Assembly (NCBI RefSeq): GCF_002204795.1
Contig: NZ_NIXO01000002.1
Location: 186,001 to 250,000, forward strand
Reading direction: 5' to 3'
From: Pseudomonas sp. K2I15
GTDB lineage: Bacteria; Pseudomonadota; Gammaproteobacteria; Pseudomonadales; Pseudomonadaceae
Length of the DNA: 64,000 bases
Shown one piece after another: positions 26,059-35,121 of this stretch. The number at the start of each line of letters is the position of its first letter. Within the stretch, counting starts at the first letter, position 1. Made by a program: the position numbers and the translations under genes. Below the pieces are notes generated by a model, which ran no database searches, had not been told where the DNA came from, and was given only the letters and a program-made list of their open reading frames with translations.

Positions 26059-26534
26059 TGACTGCCGTTCAACACCTCAAGCGCATCGCCCTCGGTCTCT
26101 CCCTGCTGGGCCTCGCGGCACACGCCAGTGCACAGGCGCTGGTCACCGACGCCTGGGTACGCGCCTCGGTACCGGGCCAGCCGTCCAGCGGCGCGTTCAT
26201 GACCGTTACCGCCGACAGCGACAGCAAACTGCTCAGCGTGGCCTCGCCGATCGCCAAGACCGTGCAGATCCATGAAATGACCATGAAGGACGACGTGATG
26301 CGCATGGGCCCGGTGGAGTCGGTTCCGTTGCCTGCGGGCAAGGCCGTCAAGCTCGACCCGGACGGTTATCACGTGATGCTGATCGACCTCACGGCGCAGA
26401 TCAAGGAAGGCGACCAGGTGCCGCTGACGGTCACTGTGGAAAATGCCAAGGGTGAAAAGCAGTCGATTGAAGTCAAGGCCGAGGCCCGTGCGTTGAATGC
26501 GATGGAGCCGATGGATCACAGCAAGATGCATTGA
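26058..26534 (+). CDS. PCu(A)C periplasmic copper chaperone
   Basis: This 158-residue protein has a signal peptide ending ASAQA (about residue 26). The copper-binding motif H-x10-M-x21-H-x-M is met by His72, Met83, His105 and Met107, the classic PCu(A)C ligand set for Cu(I). It acts with SCO in CuA assembly. Its ATG overlaps the SCO stop. A REP element follows 11 bp after the stop. Confidence 0.93.
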   Translation: MTAVQHLKRIALGLSLLGLAAHASAQALVTDAWVRASVPGQPSSGAFMTVTADSDSKLLSVASPIAKTVQIHEMTMKDDVMRMGPVESVPLPAGKAVKLDPDGYHVMLIDLTAQIKEGDQVPLTVTVENAKGEKQSIEVKAEARALNAMEPMDHSKMH

Positions 26535-26545
26535 TCGCCGTTACC

Positions 26546-26681
26546 TGTGGCGAGGGGGCTTGTCCCCCGTTGGGCTGCGTAGCGGCCCCAAAAAAAGCGG
26601 GAGCGCTGCGCACTCCAACGGGGGACAAGCCCCCTCGCCACAGGACAAGCGCCCTCACCACAGACAAACCCCCTCGCCACA
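26546..26681. repeat. REP element, family 'TGTGGCGAGG', with extra tandem right half-sites
   Basis: The left arm TGTGGCGAGGGGGCTTGTCC starts at 26546. The right arm ends CCCCCTCGCCACA at 26642. It is followed by two more right half-sites (ending near 26662 and 26681), so one left arm faces three right arms. The sequence between holds an inner hairpin. Confidence 0.8.
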
Positions 26682-26837
26682 ACGAAATACCCTCATATCT
26701 AAAACCTCTCGTTTCAACACTTTCTATATATTTTCAATCTGCAAACCAACTCGTTAGCCTGCGAATGCCGGACGCGTCTCCCTGTCGCCGTCCGGCCAGA
26801 TAATTCTAAAAATAAGCAGCAGACAACGGGAATAACA

Positions 26838-28085
26838 ATGAACAAATCCCCTATTACCCTGGGCCTGACTTCGGCCACCCTCGGTTTGACCCTCGCCTTC
26901 CCAACCTTTGCCGAAGCTGACTTCTTCGAAGACAGCAAGGCCGACCTCGAATTTCGCAATTTCTACTTCAACAGCGACTACCGCCAGGACAACGCCAGCC
27001 AATCCAAACGGGATGAGTGGGCCCAAGGGCTGATACTCAATTACCAGTCGGGTTACACCGAAGGCTTGGTGGGTTTTGGCCTCGATGCCATCGGCCTGCA
27101 GGGCCTGAAACTGGACTCCAGCCCCGACCGGCAAAACACCGGCCTGCTCCCTGTAGGCGATGACGGCGCCCCGGACAGCTATAGCCGGATGGGTGCCACC
27201 GCCAAGGCGCGGATTTCCAAAAGCGTGCTGAAATTCGGCACGCTGATCCCCAAGCTGCCGACCGTACTGCCCAACGACGGCAGGCTGCTGCCCCAGACCT
27301 TTCGCGGCACCCAACTGACCAGCCAGGACATCGCCGGCCTGACCTTCGACGCCGGGCGCCTGACCAGCAACACCCTGCGTAACGACAGCGGCCATGCAGA
27401 CATTGAAGTCGACGGCAAAGGCATCAAGGGCGCCGTGCCCAGCGATAAATTCGACTTCGCCAGTGCCAGCTACAGCTGGACCAAAACCCTCGTCACGGGC
27501 TACCACTACGCCAACCTCGAGAACAACTACAAGCAACACATCTTCAACCTGGTCCACACCCTGCCATTGGGTGATGCCCAGTCGTTCAAGTCTGACCTGC
27601 GTTACGCCGACTCCAGCAAGGAAGGCAACAGCAACATCGACAACCAAGCCTTCGGCGCCAAATTCACCTACAGCCTCCAGGGCCACTCGTTCGGTGCCGC
27701 CTACCAGCGCATGAAAGGCACCACCGGTTTCCCCCACCTGGACGGCACAGACTCCTACCTCGTCAACTACGTGATGATCTCGCCAGACTTCGCCAACCCC
27801 GAGGAAAAGTCCTGGCAGGCCCGCTACGACTATGACTTCGCAGCCCTCGGCATCCCCGGCCTGACCTTCATGACCCGCTACCTCAAAGGCGACAACTTCG
27901 TGCGCACCCGTAACGTGGAAGGCACCGAGTGGGAGCGCAACACCGATATCGGCTACGTGTTCCAGAGCGGCGCCCTGAAGGACCTTGAAGTGAAATGGCG
28001 CAATGGCACGTATCGCAGCAATGGCAGCGGCAGCGATATCGACCAGAACCGCTTTATCGTCAGCTACACCCTGCCCTTGCTGTGA
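26838..28085 (+). CDS. OprD family outer-membrane porin
   Basis: This 415-residue porin has a signal peptide (cleavage near AFPTFAEA, residue 27). The mature start FFEDSKADLEFRNFYFNSDYR is typical of OprD/OpdK proteins. Alternating aromatic beta strands follow and the C-terminus ends with a hydrophobic strand (RFIVSYTLPLL). OprD members take up amino acids or carboxylates. It lies 20 bp before the exported lyase gene and probably shares its transcript, suggesting a common substrate. Confidence 0.93.
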   Translation: MNKSPITLGLTSATLGLTLAFPTFAEADFFEDSKADLEFRNFYFNSDYRQDNASQSKRDEWAQGLILNYQSGYTEGLVGFGLDAIGLQGLKLDSSPDRQNTGLLPVGDDGAPDSYSRMGATAKARISKSVLKFGTLIPKLPTVLPNDGRLLPQTFRGTQLTSQDIAGLTFDAGRLTSNTLRNDSGHADIEVDGKGIKGAVPSDKFDFASASYSWTKTLVTGYHYANLENNYKQHIFNLVHTLPLGDAQSFKSDLRYADSSKEGNSNIDNQAFGAKFTYSLQGHSFGAAYQRMKGTTGFPHLDGTDSYLVNYVMISPDFANPEEKSWQARYDYDFAALGIPGLTFMTRYLKGDNFVRTRNVEGTEWERNTDIGYVFQSGALKDLEVKWRNGTYRSNGSGSDIDQNRFIVSYTLPLL

Positions 28086-28105
28086 TTTTTTCCGGAGCGT
28101 TGCAC

Positions 28106-29716
28106 ATGAATACCAACAAAAGCCTGATCCACCTGGCAGTGGCTTTCGCCCTGTTCAGCAGTTACGGCGCCTATGCCGCCGACACCGGTGCGCTGCCCTG
28201 CAACACCACCGAAGAATGCGCGGCCCAGGCGGCCAAAGTCGGCGCCACACCGGGCTCCTCGCAAACGGCCCACAAGGCCAAGGGTGACCCGACCCAAACC
28301 CAGTTCGCCTGGCTGAACCGCATCAACAAAGCCTCGATTGTGATGCTCACCGAAGAAGGCATCGTCAAGCCGGACATGGGCCACAAGATCGCCGGCGGTG
28401 TACGTTTTGCCATCGACCAGGCCGACCAGCCCGACGGCAAACGCCCGGAAGACGTGCTGCAACTGGAAAAAATCATGACCGACAAGATCGGTCCCGAAGC
28501 GTCCCTGATCCACTCCGGCCGCAGCCGCCAAGACATGCTTGCTACCTACCGCCTGGCCAGGTTGCGCTCACAGGTACTGGCCTACAGCGACGCGCTGAAC
28601 GCCACCCGCCAACGTATTCTGAACATCGCCGACAAGAACATCGACACGCTGGTGCCCGCCTACACCAACGGCGTGCAGGCCATGCCCATCAGCTATGCAC
28701 ACTACCTGCTGGCGTTCGAAGCCGCGTTTGATCGCGACGGCCAGCGCATTCGCGAACTCTACACCCGCCTCAACCTGAGCCCGATGGGGACCGCGGTACT
28801 GGCGAACTCTGCCTACCCGCTGAACCGTGAACGCCTCGCCGAATTGCTGGGCTTTGACGGCGTGCGGGAAAACTCACTGGATTCAAGCCAGGTGTCGACC
28901 TACGACATTCCGATCGAAGCGGCCAACCTGGCGGCGTCTTCGGCGATCCGCATCGGCGCGATGATTGGCGATATCCATACCCAGTACCATCAGATCCGCC
29001 CCTGGTTGCTGCTGGACGAAGAGTCCACCTACACCAGCAGCGCGATGCCGCAAAAGCGTAACCCGGGGTTGTTGATGCGTACCCGCGAAGCGGCCTCGGA
29101 TGTGGTTGGCCTGGCGCAGACCGTGACGTTGCGCGCACATAACGTCACCACCGGCATGACCGACTACAAGTTCGCGTTTGATTCATTGGGGCTGTTCCAG
29201 TCCACCGACGAGATGTTCAAAAGCATGGACGCGGTGCTGGATGCGCTGCAGATCAACCCGCAGCGTGCACTGGACGAGCTGGAGTCGGAGTGGACCACGT
29301 CCATGGAACTGGCCGACACGCTGGAGCGCCAGTTCAAGGTGCCGTTCCGCATTGGGCACAGCTTTGCCTCACTGATTGTCACCGAGGCGCGCAACAACGG
29401 CACCACGCCGAAGACGTTCCCGTATGCGGACGCGCAGAAGCTCTACACCCTGGCGGCGGACAAATACAAATGGACGCCGAATACCTTGCCGCTGGATGAG
29501 GCTGGCTTCCGTGCGGCGCTGTCGCCGACGACGATGGTCAAGACCCGTAAAGGCACCGGTGGGCCGCAGCCGGAAGAGGTCAAGCGCATGTTGGTGGAAG
29601 CGCGAAAGACCCTCGACGCGGACCAGAGCTGGTTGAAGGAACGCCGTGAGAAGTTGAAAGGTGCGGAAGGCAACCTGGACAAGGCATTCGACAAGTTGCT
29701 GAACGCCAAGGGCTAA
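28106..29716 (+). CDS. Exported argininosuccinate lyase-family enzyme
   Basis: This 536-residue protein has a signal peptide (cleavage after YGAYA, near residue 24). A fumarase/aspartase-superfamily lyase domain follows. Family marks are LIHSGRSRQDM (compare HTGRSRNDQ in ASL), QAMPISYAHYLLAF, and the signature SSAMPQKRNPG with the catalytic-loop serine. Cytoplasmic ASL is about 460 residues and has no signal, so this is an exported relative, likely periplasmic. It probably cleaves an N-succinyl-type adduct to release fumarate (family inference). The start at 28106 was chosen for the signal peptide. Confidence 0.82.
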   Translation: MNTNKSLIHLAVAFALFSSYGAYAADTGALPCNTTEECAAQAAKVGATPGSSQTAHKAKGDPTQTQFAWLNRINKASIVMLTEEGIVKPDMGHKIAGGVRFAIDQADQPDGKRPEDVLQLEKIMTDKIGPEASLIHSGRSRQDMLATYRLARLRSQVLAYSDALNATRQRILNIADKNIDTLVPAYTNGVQAMPISYAHYLLAFEAAFDRDGQRIRELYTRLNLSPMGTAVLANSAYPLNRERLAELLGFDGVRENSLDSSQVSTYDIPIEAANLAASSAIRIGAMIGDIHTQYHQIRPWLLLDEESTYTSSAMPQKRNPGLLMRTREAASDVVGLAQTVTLRAHNVTTGMTDYKFAFDSLGLFQSTDEMFKSMDAVLDALQINPQRALDELESEWTTSMELADTLERQFKVPFRIGHSFASLIVTEARNNGTTPKTFPYADAQKLYTLAADKYKWTPNTLPLDEAGFRAALSPTTMVKTRKGTGGPQPEEVKRMLVEARKTLDADQSWLKERREKLKGAEGNLDKAFDKLLNAKG

Positions 29717-29724
29717 CGGCTTCC

Positions 29725-29824
29725 TGTAGGAGCGAGCTTGCTCGCGAAAAACCAGAGAACGGCGCGGGGTGTCAGATACCCCGCGTCAGCATTAACGTCC
29801 TTCGCGAGCAAGCTCGCGCCTACA
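29725..29824. repeat. REP-type inverted repeat pair, family 'TGTAGGAGC'
   Basis: Arms 29725-29748 and 29801-29824 match those at 6609-6708. The inner part has a second hairpin (GGGGTGTCAGATACCCC). The right arm overlaps the last codons and stop of the convergent DAACS gene. Confidence 0.85.
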
Positions 29825-31033
29825 GGTTTGATGATCCAGGGATCTTTGCCACCCGCAAATCGCCAGGCACGCCACGCAGTTGCCCAACACATTGGTCAAC
29901 GACCGACACTTCATCAGCCGCTCCACGCCCAGCAACAAACCCACCCCTTCCAGCGGCACCAATTGCAGGATGTTCAAGGTGGCAATCAAGGTAAACAGCG
30001 CCGAACCCGCGACACTCGTGGACCCGAGCGAGGTGAACAGGCAGATCACCAGCACCGCCAGCAACTCGGGCACGGCAATCTCGACCCCGGCCAAATGCGC
30101 CAGGAACATGATCGCAGTGGTCAGGTAAATGTTGGTGCCCGCCAAGTTGAAGGTGTAGCCGGTGGTCAGTACCAGCCGCACTAATTGGCGATCACAGCCC
30201 AGCGCCTCAAGTTTGCTGATACAGCCAGGAAGTGCGGCCACTGACGAGCCGGTAAACGTCACCAACAACAATTCTTCTTTCAAGTAAACAATTAGCCGAG
30301 TTAAGTTAACGCCGACCAGGCGTGCAATCGTAGCGAACACTAAAATGACGAAAACCGCGCACGCCAGATAAATAACAAGAATAAACTTAAACAGTGGCAA
30401 TACAGAACTTACACCGTACTTTCCCACCACAAATGCCATCGCGCCAAACGCCGCCAGCGGTGCGAATTTCAAGATAAAGCGCAGCAGCCAGAACAAGCCG
30501 GCGACGGCTGCTTCCAGCCAACCAAGGCAGCGGTTGCCGACCTTGCCGCCACGCCCCAGCAACAGCCCGCACAGCACCGCCACCAACATCACCTGCAGCA
30601 CCAGGCTTTGGGTGAAGACCCTGTAGAGACTGGATGAAATAGCGGTCGCGGACAGTTCGCGCAAGAGTTTTTCTGGCGCGACGGGCGCTGTCAGGTGATC
30701 AAAATCCAGGCTGGTCAACACCACATGATCGAGGTTGAACAACAACCCCATCGCCATCCCAAGCAACAGTGCGGCGAGGGACATCAGCTGAAAATAGATG
30801 ACAATCCGTCCCACTACATGCCGATGATGGGGTTCGCGCTTGATACCGGCGACACCGGTCGACACCAGCACAAACAACAGAAACGGCATCAGTAACCCGA
30901 CCACTTTTATAAAGGCGTCACTGAGCAGTTTCATCTCAACCGCGACGCCCGGATAAAGCAGCCCCAACACCATACCAAGTGCAATAGCAATCAAAATGGG
31001 CAGAGTGGCATTATTGAAGAGTCGTGCAGGCAT
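29792..31033 (-). CDS. Dicarboxylate/amino acid:cation symporter (DAACS family)
   Basis: This 413-residue inner-membrane symporter resembles DctA/GltP. Helical re-entrant motifs include TGSSVAALPGCISKLEALG (serine-rich hairpin 1) and TGYTFNLAGTNIYLTTA (NLxGT-type motif that binds Na+). The ATG at 31033 begins MPARLFNNATLPILIAIALG. The last residues (CRRELAREGR) are encoded by a REP arm, so the natural C-terminus may have been replaced. It is divergent from a LysR gene and convergent with the exported lyase; fumarate or a related acid is a plausible substrate. Confidence 0.88.
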   Translation of the reverse strand: MPARLFNNATLPILIAIALGMVLGLLYPGVAVEMKLLSDAFIKVVGLLMPFLLFVLVSTGVAGIKREPHHRHVVGRIVIYFQLMSLAALLLGMAMGLLFNLDHVVLTSLDFDHLTAPVAPEKLLRELSATAISSSLYRVFTQSLVLQVMLVAVLCGLLLGRGGKVGNRCLGWLEAAVAGLFWLLRFILKFAPLAAFGAMAFVVGKYGVSSVLPLFKFILVIYLACAVFVILVFATIARLVGVNLTRLIVYLKEELLLVTFTGSSVAALPGCISKLEALGCDRQLVRLVLTTGYTFNLAGTNIYLTTAIMFLAHLAGVEIAVPELLAVLVICLFTSLGSTSVAGSALFTLIATLNILQLVPLEGVGLLLGVERLMKCRSLTNVLGNCVACLAICGWQRSLDHQTCRRELAREGR

Positions 31034-31151
31034 CAATACTCCATGGTCTTTTTATTTATTGTTATTGTCGTATCAGGCCACTTTCGGCATATTGGTCGCC
31101 AAGGCGCATTCGGGCCACAAATAATAAAGTCTTGTCACGGGATATACCACC

Positions 31152-32066
31152 ATGGAACTTCGCCATTTACGTTATTTCATCATGGTGGCCGAAGAGCGAC
31201 ATTTCACCCGCGCCGCTGCTCGCCTGAACATGCAGCAACCGCCCCTCAGCCAACAGATTCGCGCCCTGGAACAAGAGCTGGGGTTCGACCTGTTCAAGCG
31301 CCACCCCAAGGGCGTCGACCTGACCGCCGGGGGCCGGGTGTTTCTCGATGAAGCGCGGATCATCCTCGCCCGCGTCGAACAAGGTTCCCTCAAGGCCGCC
31401 CGCGCCGCGCAGGGCATCGAAGGCACGCTGGTCATCGCTTTCACCAGCTCCGCCGCCGCCCACCCGCTGATCCCGCGAATCATCCGCGCCTACCGCGAGC
31501 AATACCCGGGCGTGGAACTCTCGATCAACGAAGGCAGCGCCCGGGAAGTCACCGAAGACACCATCGAAAAGCGCATCGACATCGGCATCGTCCGCGCCCC
31601 GGTCAGCGGCCATCAGAGCCTGACCTTCCACCGCCTGCTCAACGAAGAAATGCTGCTGACCCTGCCCGTCGGGCACCCGCTGCTCAAGGGCCACACGCCT
31701 AAGATCACCATGGCCGACCTTAAAAACGAACGCTTCATCCTGGTCCGCCGCCCCGGCGCGCCCGGGATGTACGCCAACTTGATCAAGGCCTGCCAGAACG
31801 CAGGTTTTGAACCCAAGATTGCCTTTGAAGTGGAACGCATGCTGACCAACGTCAGCCTGGTGGCGGCCGGTGAAGGCATCTCGGTGGTGCCGGCGTCGAT
31901 GCGCGATGTGCATCGCGAGAGCGTGGTGTATTGCCGGATCAGCGATGCGCGGCCAAGGCTGCTGGCGCCGATCACGCTGGTGCGGCGCACGTTCAATCCG
32001 TCGGCGCCGTTGCAGAATTTTATTGAGTTGGCGCGGGAGTTGGCGGGGGTTTATCGCAAGGGGTGA
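31152..32066 (+). CDS. LysR family transcriptional regulator
   Basis: This 304-residue LysR protein has a winged helix (LRYFIMVAEERHFTRAAARLNMQQPPLSQQIRALE region, residues 5-40) close to the CatR/BenM/CbnR branch. The effector domain begins near residue 90. It is divergent from the DAACS gene by 118 bp and probably regulates it, perhaps with the porin-lyase operon. Its 3' end overlaps by 16 bp a convergent LysR gene. Confidence 0.9.
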   Translation: MELRHLRYFIMVAEERHFTRAAARLNMQQPPLSQQIRALEQELGFDLFKRHPKGVDLTAGGRVFLDEARIILARVEQGSLKAARAAQGIEGTLVIAFTSSAAAHPLIPRIIRAYREQYPGVELSINEGSAREVTEDTIEKRIDIGIVRAPVSGHQSLTFHRLLNEEMLLTLPVGHPLLKGHTPKITMADLKNERFILVRRPGAPGMYANLIKACQNAGFEPKIAFEVERMLTNVSLVAAGEGISVVPASMRDVHRESVVYCRISDARPRLLAPITLVRRTFNPSAPLQNFIELARELAGVYRKG

Positions 32067-32926
32067 GTCATCGCGTGAAAACTCCCGGTGAGCAGTTCCA
32101 CTGCCGCACGGATGCTGTCGCTTTGGCGTGGTACGGCGAACAACCCGTAGTTGACGCTCAAGACCGGCCCGCCGCTTTCGGCCAATGAGATAACACGCAT
32201 GGTTTCAGGCCGAATATTCTCCGCCGGCAGCAAGGCCACACCTAATCCACCTTCAACCGCTGCGGTAATCACACCCACGTTCGGGCTGGTCACCGTGACC
32301 CGAAAATCCCGCCCGGCATTCAGCAAGGCATCAAACATCAAGCGCCGCCAGGCGCACGGTTCGGCGTACACGATCACGTCCAGCGGCAGGGCCGGATCGA
32401 TTTCGTCATCAATCGCGCACACCCAGTACAGCTCGACGTTCCAGGCGTGCACAGGGTCGGCGTTGAACGATGCGCTGACGCCAATGGCCACGTCCAACTC
32501 GCCTTCATGCCACCGTTCGGCTAACGCGTCGCCGTGATCCACGACGACCTCCAGGTGCACATGCGGGCAGGCGCGCCGCAGCCGGCCGAGCGCCGCCGGC
32601 AACGCCGATACCGCCACGTCTTCCGAGAGCCCAACGCGCACGTTGCCCATCACCGTGCGCTCTTTCAGGCGTGCCGCTACCGTCTCGCCCAGGGCGAGAA
32701 TGCGCGTCGCGTAGGTCAGCAGCAGTTCGCCTTCGGTGGTGGGCACCACGCCCCGGCCCGTCCTGCGTAACAGGCGCTGGCCGAGCAACTTCTCCAGCCG
32801 ACGGATTTGCGCGCTGAGGGCCGATTGCGCCCTGCCCGCCTGTTGGGCCGCGCCACTCAGGCTGCCGTGCTGGCACACACAGATGAAGGTTCGTAGCAAA
32901 TAGGGCTCAAACGCATCGGATATCAT
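32051..32926 (-). CDS. LysR family transcriptional regulator
   Basis: This 291-residue LysR protein (LLRTFICVCQHGSLSGAAQQAGRAQSALSAQIRRLE region at residues 10-45) has an effector domain with DVAIGVSASF and GLGVALLPAENI. It is divergent from the CurA-like oxidoreductase, with the inverted repeat GCTATC-N10-GATAGC between (32951-32972). It probably regulates that gene. Its tail overlaps the convergent LysR gene by 16 bp. Confidence 0.88.
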   Translation of the reverse strand: MISDAFEPYLLRTFICVCQHGSLSGAAQQAGRAQSALSAQIRRLEKLLGQRLLRRTGRGVVPTTEGELLLTYATRILALGETVAARLKERTVMGNVRVGLSEDVAVSALPAALGRLRRACPHVHLEVVVDHGDALAERWHEGELDVAIGVSASFNADPVHAWNVELYWVCAIDDEIDPALPLDVIVYAEPCAWRRLMFDALLNAGRDFRVTVTSPNVGVITAAVEGGLGVALLPAENIRPETMRVISLAESGGPVLSVNYGLFAVPRQSDSIRAAVELLTGSFHAMTHPLR

Positions 32927-32950
32927 GTTTGGATTAACTCTGAATCAACA

Positions 32951-32972
32951 GCTATCACCCTACCTCGATAGC
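32951..32972. promoter_or_regulatory. Candidate LysR operator
   Basis: GCTATC-N10-GATAGC is a perfect 6-bp-arm inverted repeat located 25 bp before the LysR start and 48 bp before the oxidoreductase start. Its spacing is close to, but not exactly, the T-N11-A form. Confidence 0.45.
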
Positions 32973-33019
32973 CGGGGCATGACTACTCTGCTGACACGTT
33001 ATCAATCAGGAAGAACGTC

Positions 33020-34045
33020 ATGACCCAATTGCAGAACCAACGCATCGTGCTCGCCGCCCGCCCCGACGGGCGCCCGCAATCAAGCGATTTTCGCCTGGAG
33101 TACAGCGAGATTCCCGAGCCTGGCGAAGGGGAAGTGCTGCTTGAAAACCTCTACCTTTCCCTCGACCCCTACATGCGCTGGCGCATGAGCGCGGCCAAGT
33201 CCTATGCCGAACCGGTGGGCATCGGCGAGGTGATGGTGGGTGGCACAGTGGCGCGAATCAAACATTCACGGAATCCGTTGTGGCAAGAGGGAGACATCGT
33301 GCTTGCCTATGCAGGCTGGCAGCGTTTTGCGCTCTCGGATGGCCTTGATCTGCGGCTTCTGGACCCGGGCGTCACTCACCCCAGCACCGCATTGGGGGTT
33401 CTAGGGATGCCGGGCTTCACCGCTTATGCGGGGCTGCTCAATATCGGCCAGCCAAAGCCGGGAGACACGGTGGTAGTCGCGGCGGCCAGCGGCGCTGTGG
33501 GCTCGGTGGTTGGCCAGATCGCACGCATCAAGGGCGCACGCGCCGTGGGTATCGCGGGTGGGCCGGAGAAATGCGCGTTTGTGAAAAACGAACTGGGTTT
33601 TGATGCGGTCATCGACCATCGCGCACCGGACTTTGCCCGGCAGTTGGCCGAAGCGTGCCCGAACGGCATTGACGTGTATTTCGAGAATGTCTCGGGGGCC
33701 GTTTGGGATGCCGTCAGGCCGCTGCTCAATGACTTCGCGAGGGTGCCGGTGTGTGGGCTGATCGCACATTACAACGACAGCTCGGTGGTTGGGGAAGGCG
33801 TTGACCGGTTGCCGGCGACGATGCATGACATCCTCGCCAAAAGCCTGACGGTGCGCGGGTTTATCCAGACCGAGTTTGTTGAGCAGCAGCAGGACGACTT
33901 CTTGCAGGAAGCCGCACAATGGATTGCCCAGGGCAAGCTGAAGTGGCGCGAAGACATTGTCGAGGGCCTGGAACAGGCGCCAGAGGCGTTTATCGGGCTG
34001 CTGGAGGGGCGTAATTTCGGCAAGTTGATCGTGCGACTGGCTTAA
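33020..34045 (+). CDS. NADP-dependent MDR oxidoreductase (CurA-like)
   Basis: This 341-residue zinc-free medium-chain reductase resembles curcumin reductase CurA and leukotriene B4 dehydrogenases. Marks are LDPYMRWRM near residue 50 and the cofactor motif VAAASGAVGSVVGQIARIKG near residues 153-172. The C-terminal FIQTEFVEQQQDDFL is also typical. AGGAAG precedes the ATG. It likely reduces an alpha,beta-unsaturated carbonyl with NADPH. It is divergent from a LysR gene. Confidence 0.9.
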   Translation: MTQLQNQRIVLAARPDGRPQSSDFRLEYSEIPEPGEGEVLLENLYLSLDPYMRWRMSAAKSYAEPVGIGEVMVGGTVARIKHSRNPLWQEGDIVLAYAGWQRFALSDGLDLRLLDPGVTHPSTALGVLGMPGFTAYAGLLNIGQPKPGDTVVVAAASGAVGSVVGQIARIKGARAVGIAGGPEKCAFVKNELGFDAVIDHRAPDFARQLAEACPNGIDVYFENVSGAVWDAVRPLLNDFARVPVCGLIAHYNDSSVVGEGVDRLPATMHDILAKSLTVRGFIQTEFVEQQQDDFLQEAAQWIAQGKLKWREDIVEGLEQAPEAFIGLLEGRNFGKLIVRLA

Positions 34046-34053
34046 TAAAATCC

Positions 34054-34149
34054 TGTGGCGAGGGAGCTTGCTCCCGTTGGGCTGCGAAGCGGCCCTGAAA
34101 TCTTTGGGAGAGCTTCGCTCTCCAGCGGGAGCAAGCTCCCTCGCCACAG
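34054..34149. repeat. REP element, family 'TGTGGCGAGG'
   Basis: The left arm TGTGGCGAGGGAGCTTGCTC starts at 34054 and the inverse arm ends at 34149. An inner imperfect hairpin (GGGCTGCGAAGCGGCCC; GAGAGCTTCGCTCTC) lies between. It separates convergent genes. Confidence 0.85.
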
Positions 34150-34160
34150 GTGTTGCTTCT

Positions 34161-34490
34161 TCAATCCACCACAAACAACTTAGCCCCGATGGCGGTGGAC
34201 GACCGATGCCCTTCCATGTCATTGCCCACCTGATAACTCATCCCGGGGGTCAGCGTGAACTGGCGCCCGTCCTCCAGCTCCGTGTGCAACTCACCTTCCA
34301 GGCACAGCAGGATATGCCCTCGCCAGCACCAGTGATCGGCCAGGTAACCCGCGCTGTATTCGACCATGCGCACGCGGGTTGAACCGAACTGGCAGGTGCG
34401 CCAATACGCACTTCCAGTTTCGCCGGGATGCAGAACTGGCTCGACGGTCGACCAGTCGGTGGTGCCAAAGGGAACAGCAGTCAGGTCCAT
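34161..34490 (-). CDS. DHCW-motif cupin fold protein
   Basis: This 109-residue single-domain cupin starts MDLTAVPFGTTDWSTVEP. The motif DHWCWRGHILLC is the hallmark of the small 'DHCW motif' cupins. VRMVEYSAGY and ELEDGRQFTLTPGMSYQVG complete the barrel. The start at 34490 gives the usual family length; the open frame beyond it overlaps the HIT gene and has no similarity. Its molecular function is not established. Confidence 0.85.
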   Translation of the reverse strand: MDLTAVPFGTTDWSTVEPVLHPGETGSAYWRTCQFGSTRVRMVEYSAGYLADHWCWRGHILLCLEGELHTELEDGRQFTLTPGMSYQVGNDMEGHRSSTAIGAKLFVVD

Positions 34491-34631
34491 GATTGTCTCG
34501 GCGGTAAATTCGTGTGGATAGACCGTACCGGTCAGGTGCCCGAAGCGATAGAGACAGATCCGCTGCATTTGCGGGATACAGGCCAGCGACTCTTGATATC
34601 CTGCCAACCCTCCCCGCATGGAAGCCCGCCG

Positions 34632-35108
34632 ATGAAGATTGATCCATCCTTTGTTGTGCACGAGACCGAGCATTGGCTGCTCAATCATCACCTGTCATCC
34701 GCGCTCCCGGGCTACCTGATGCTGGGTGCCAAGGCGCCTATACACTCGCTGGCTGACATGCCCGAAGCGGCGCTGGCAGAGTTGGGCGGGTTGCTGGCCA
34801 AAACCCAGCGGGTCATGGAGGCGCAACTGAAGCCGAAGTGGCTTTACATCAGCCGGTTCGGGCATATGCCGGGCTTGCCGCTGCACTTTCATTTCATTCC
34901 GGTTTACGGGTGGGTGGAGACGCTGTTTTGGCAGGATGAACGCTATCGGGTTCTGGAGAATTTCGGCGCGCAGCAGAATGCTACCGACGGTGCCGAGCTG
35001 ACGCTTTTTATCTGGCGGGAGTTTGGTGAGAGCCCCACTCCACCGGAGGTGCAAGGGCCCTCGGTAAGCGAGGTGATCCAATGTTTACGTACGGCACTCA
35101 ATACCTGA
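34632..35108 (+). CDS. HIT family hydrolase
   Basis: This 158-residue protein has a histidine triad region, LPLHFHFIPVYGW (near residues 83-95), and an N-terminal substrate part (HHLSSALPGYLMLGAKAP). HIT enzymes hydrolyse nucleotide phosphoramidates or dinucleotide polyphosphates. The motif holds two His of the usual HxHxH run, with the third replaced by Pro or shifted, so activity is uncertain. It is divergent from the DHCW cupin. Confidence 0.78.
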   Translation: MKIDPSFVVHETEHWLLNHHLSSALPGYLMLGAKAPIHSLADMPEAALAELGGLLAKTQRVMEAQLKPKWLYISRFGHMPGLPLHFHFIPVYGWVETLFWQDERYRVLENFGAQQNATDGAELTLFIWREFGESPTPPEVQGPSVSEVIQCLRTALNT

Positions 35109-35121
35109 GGCAGCACATAAC

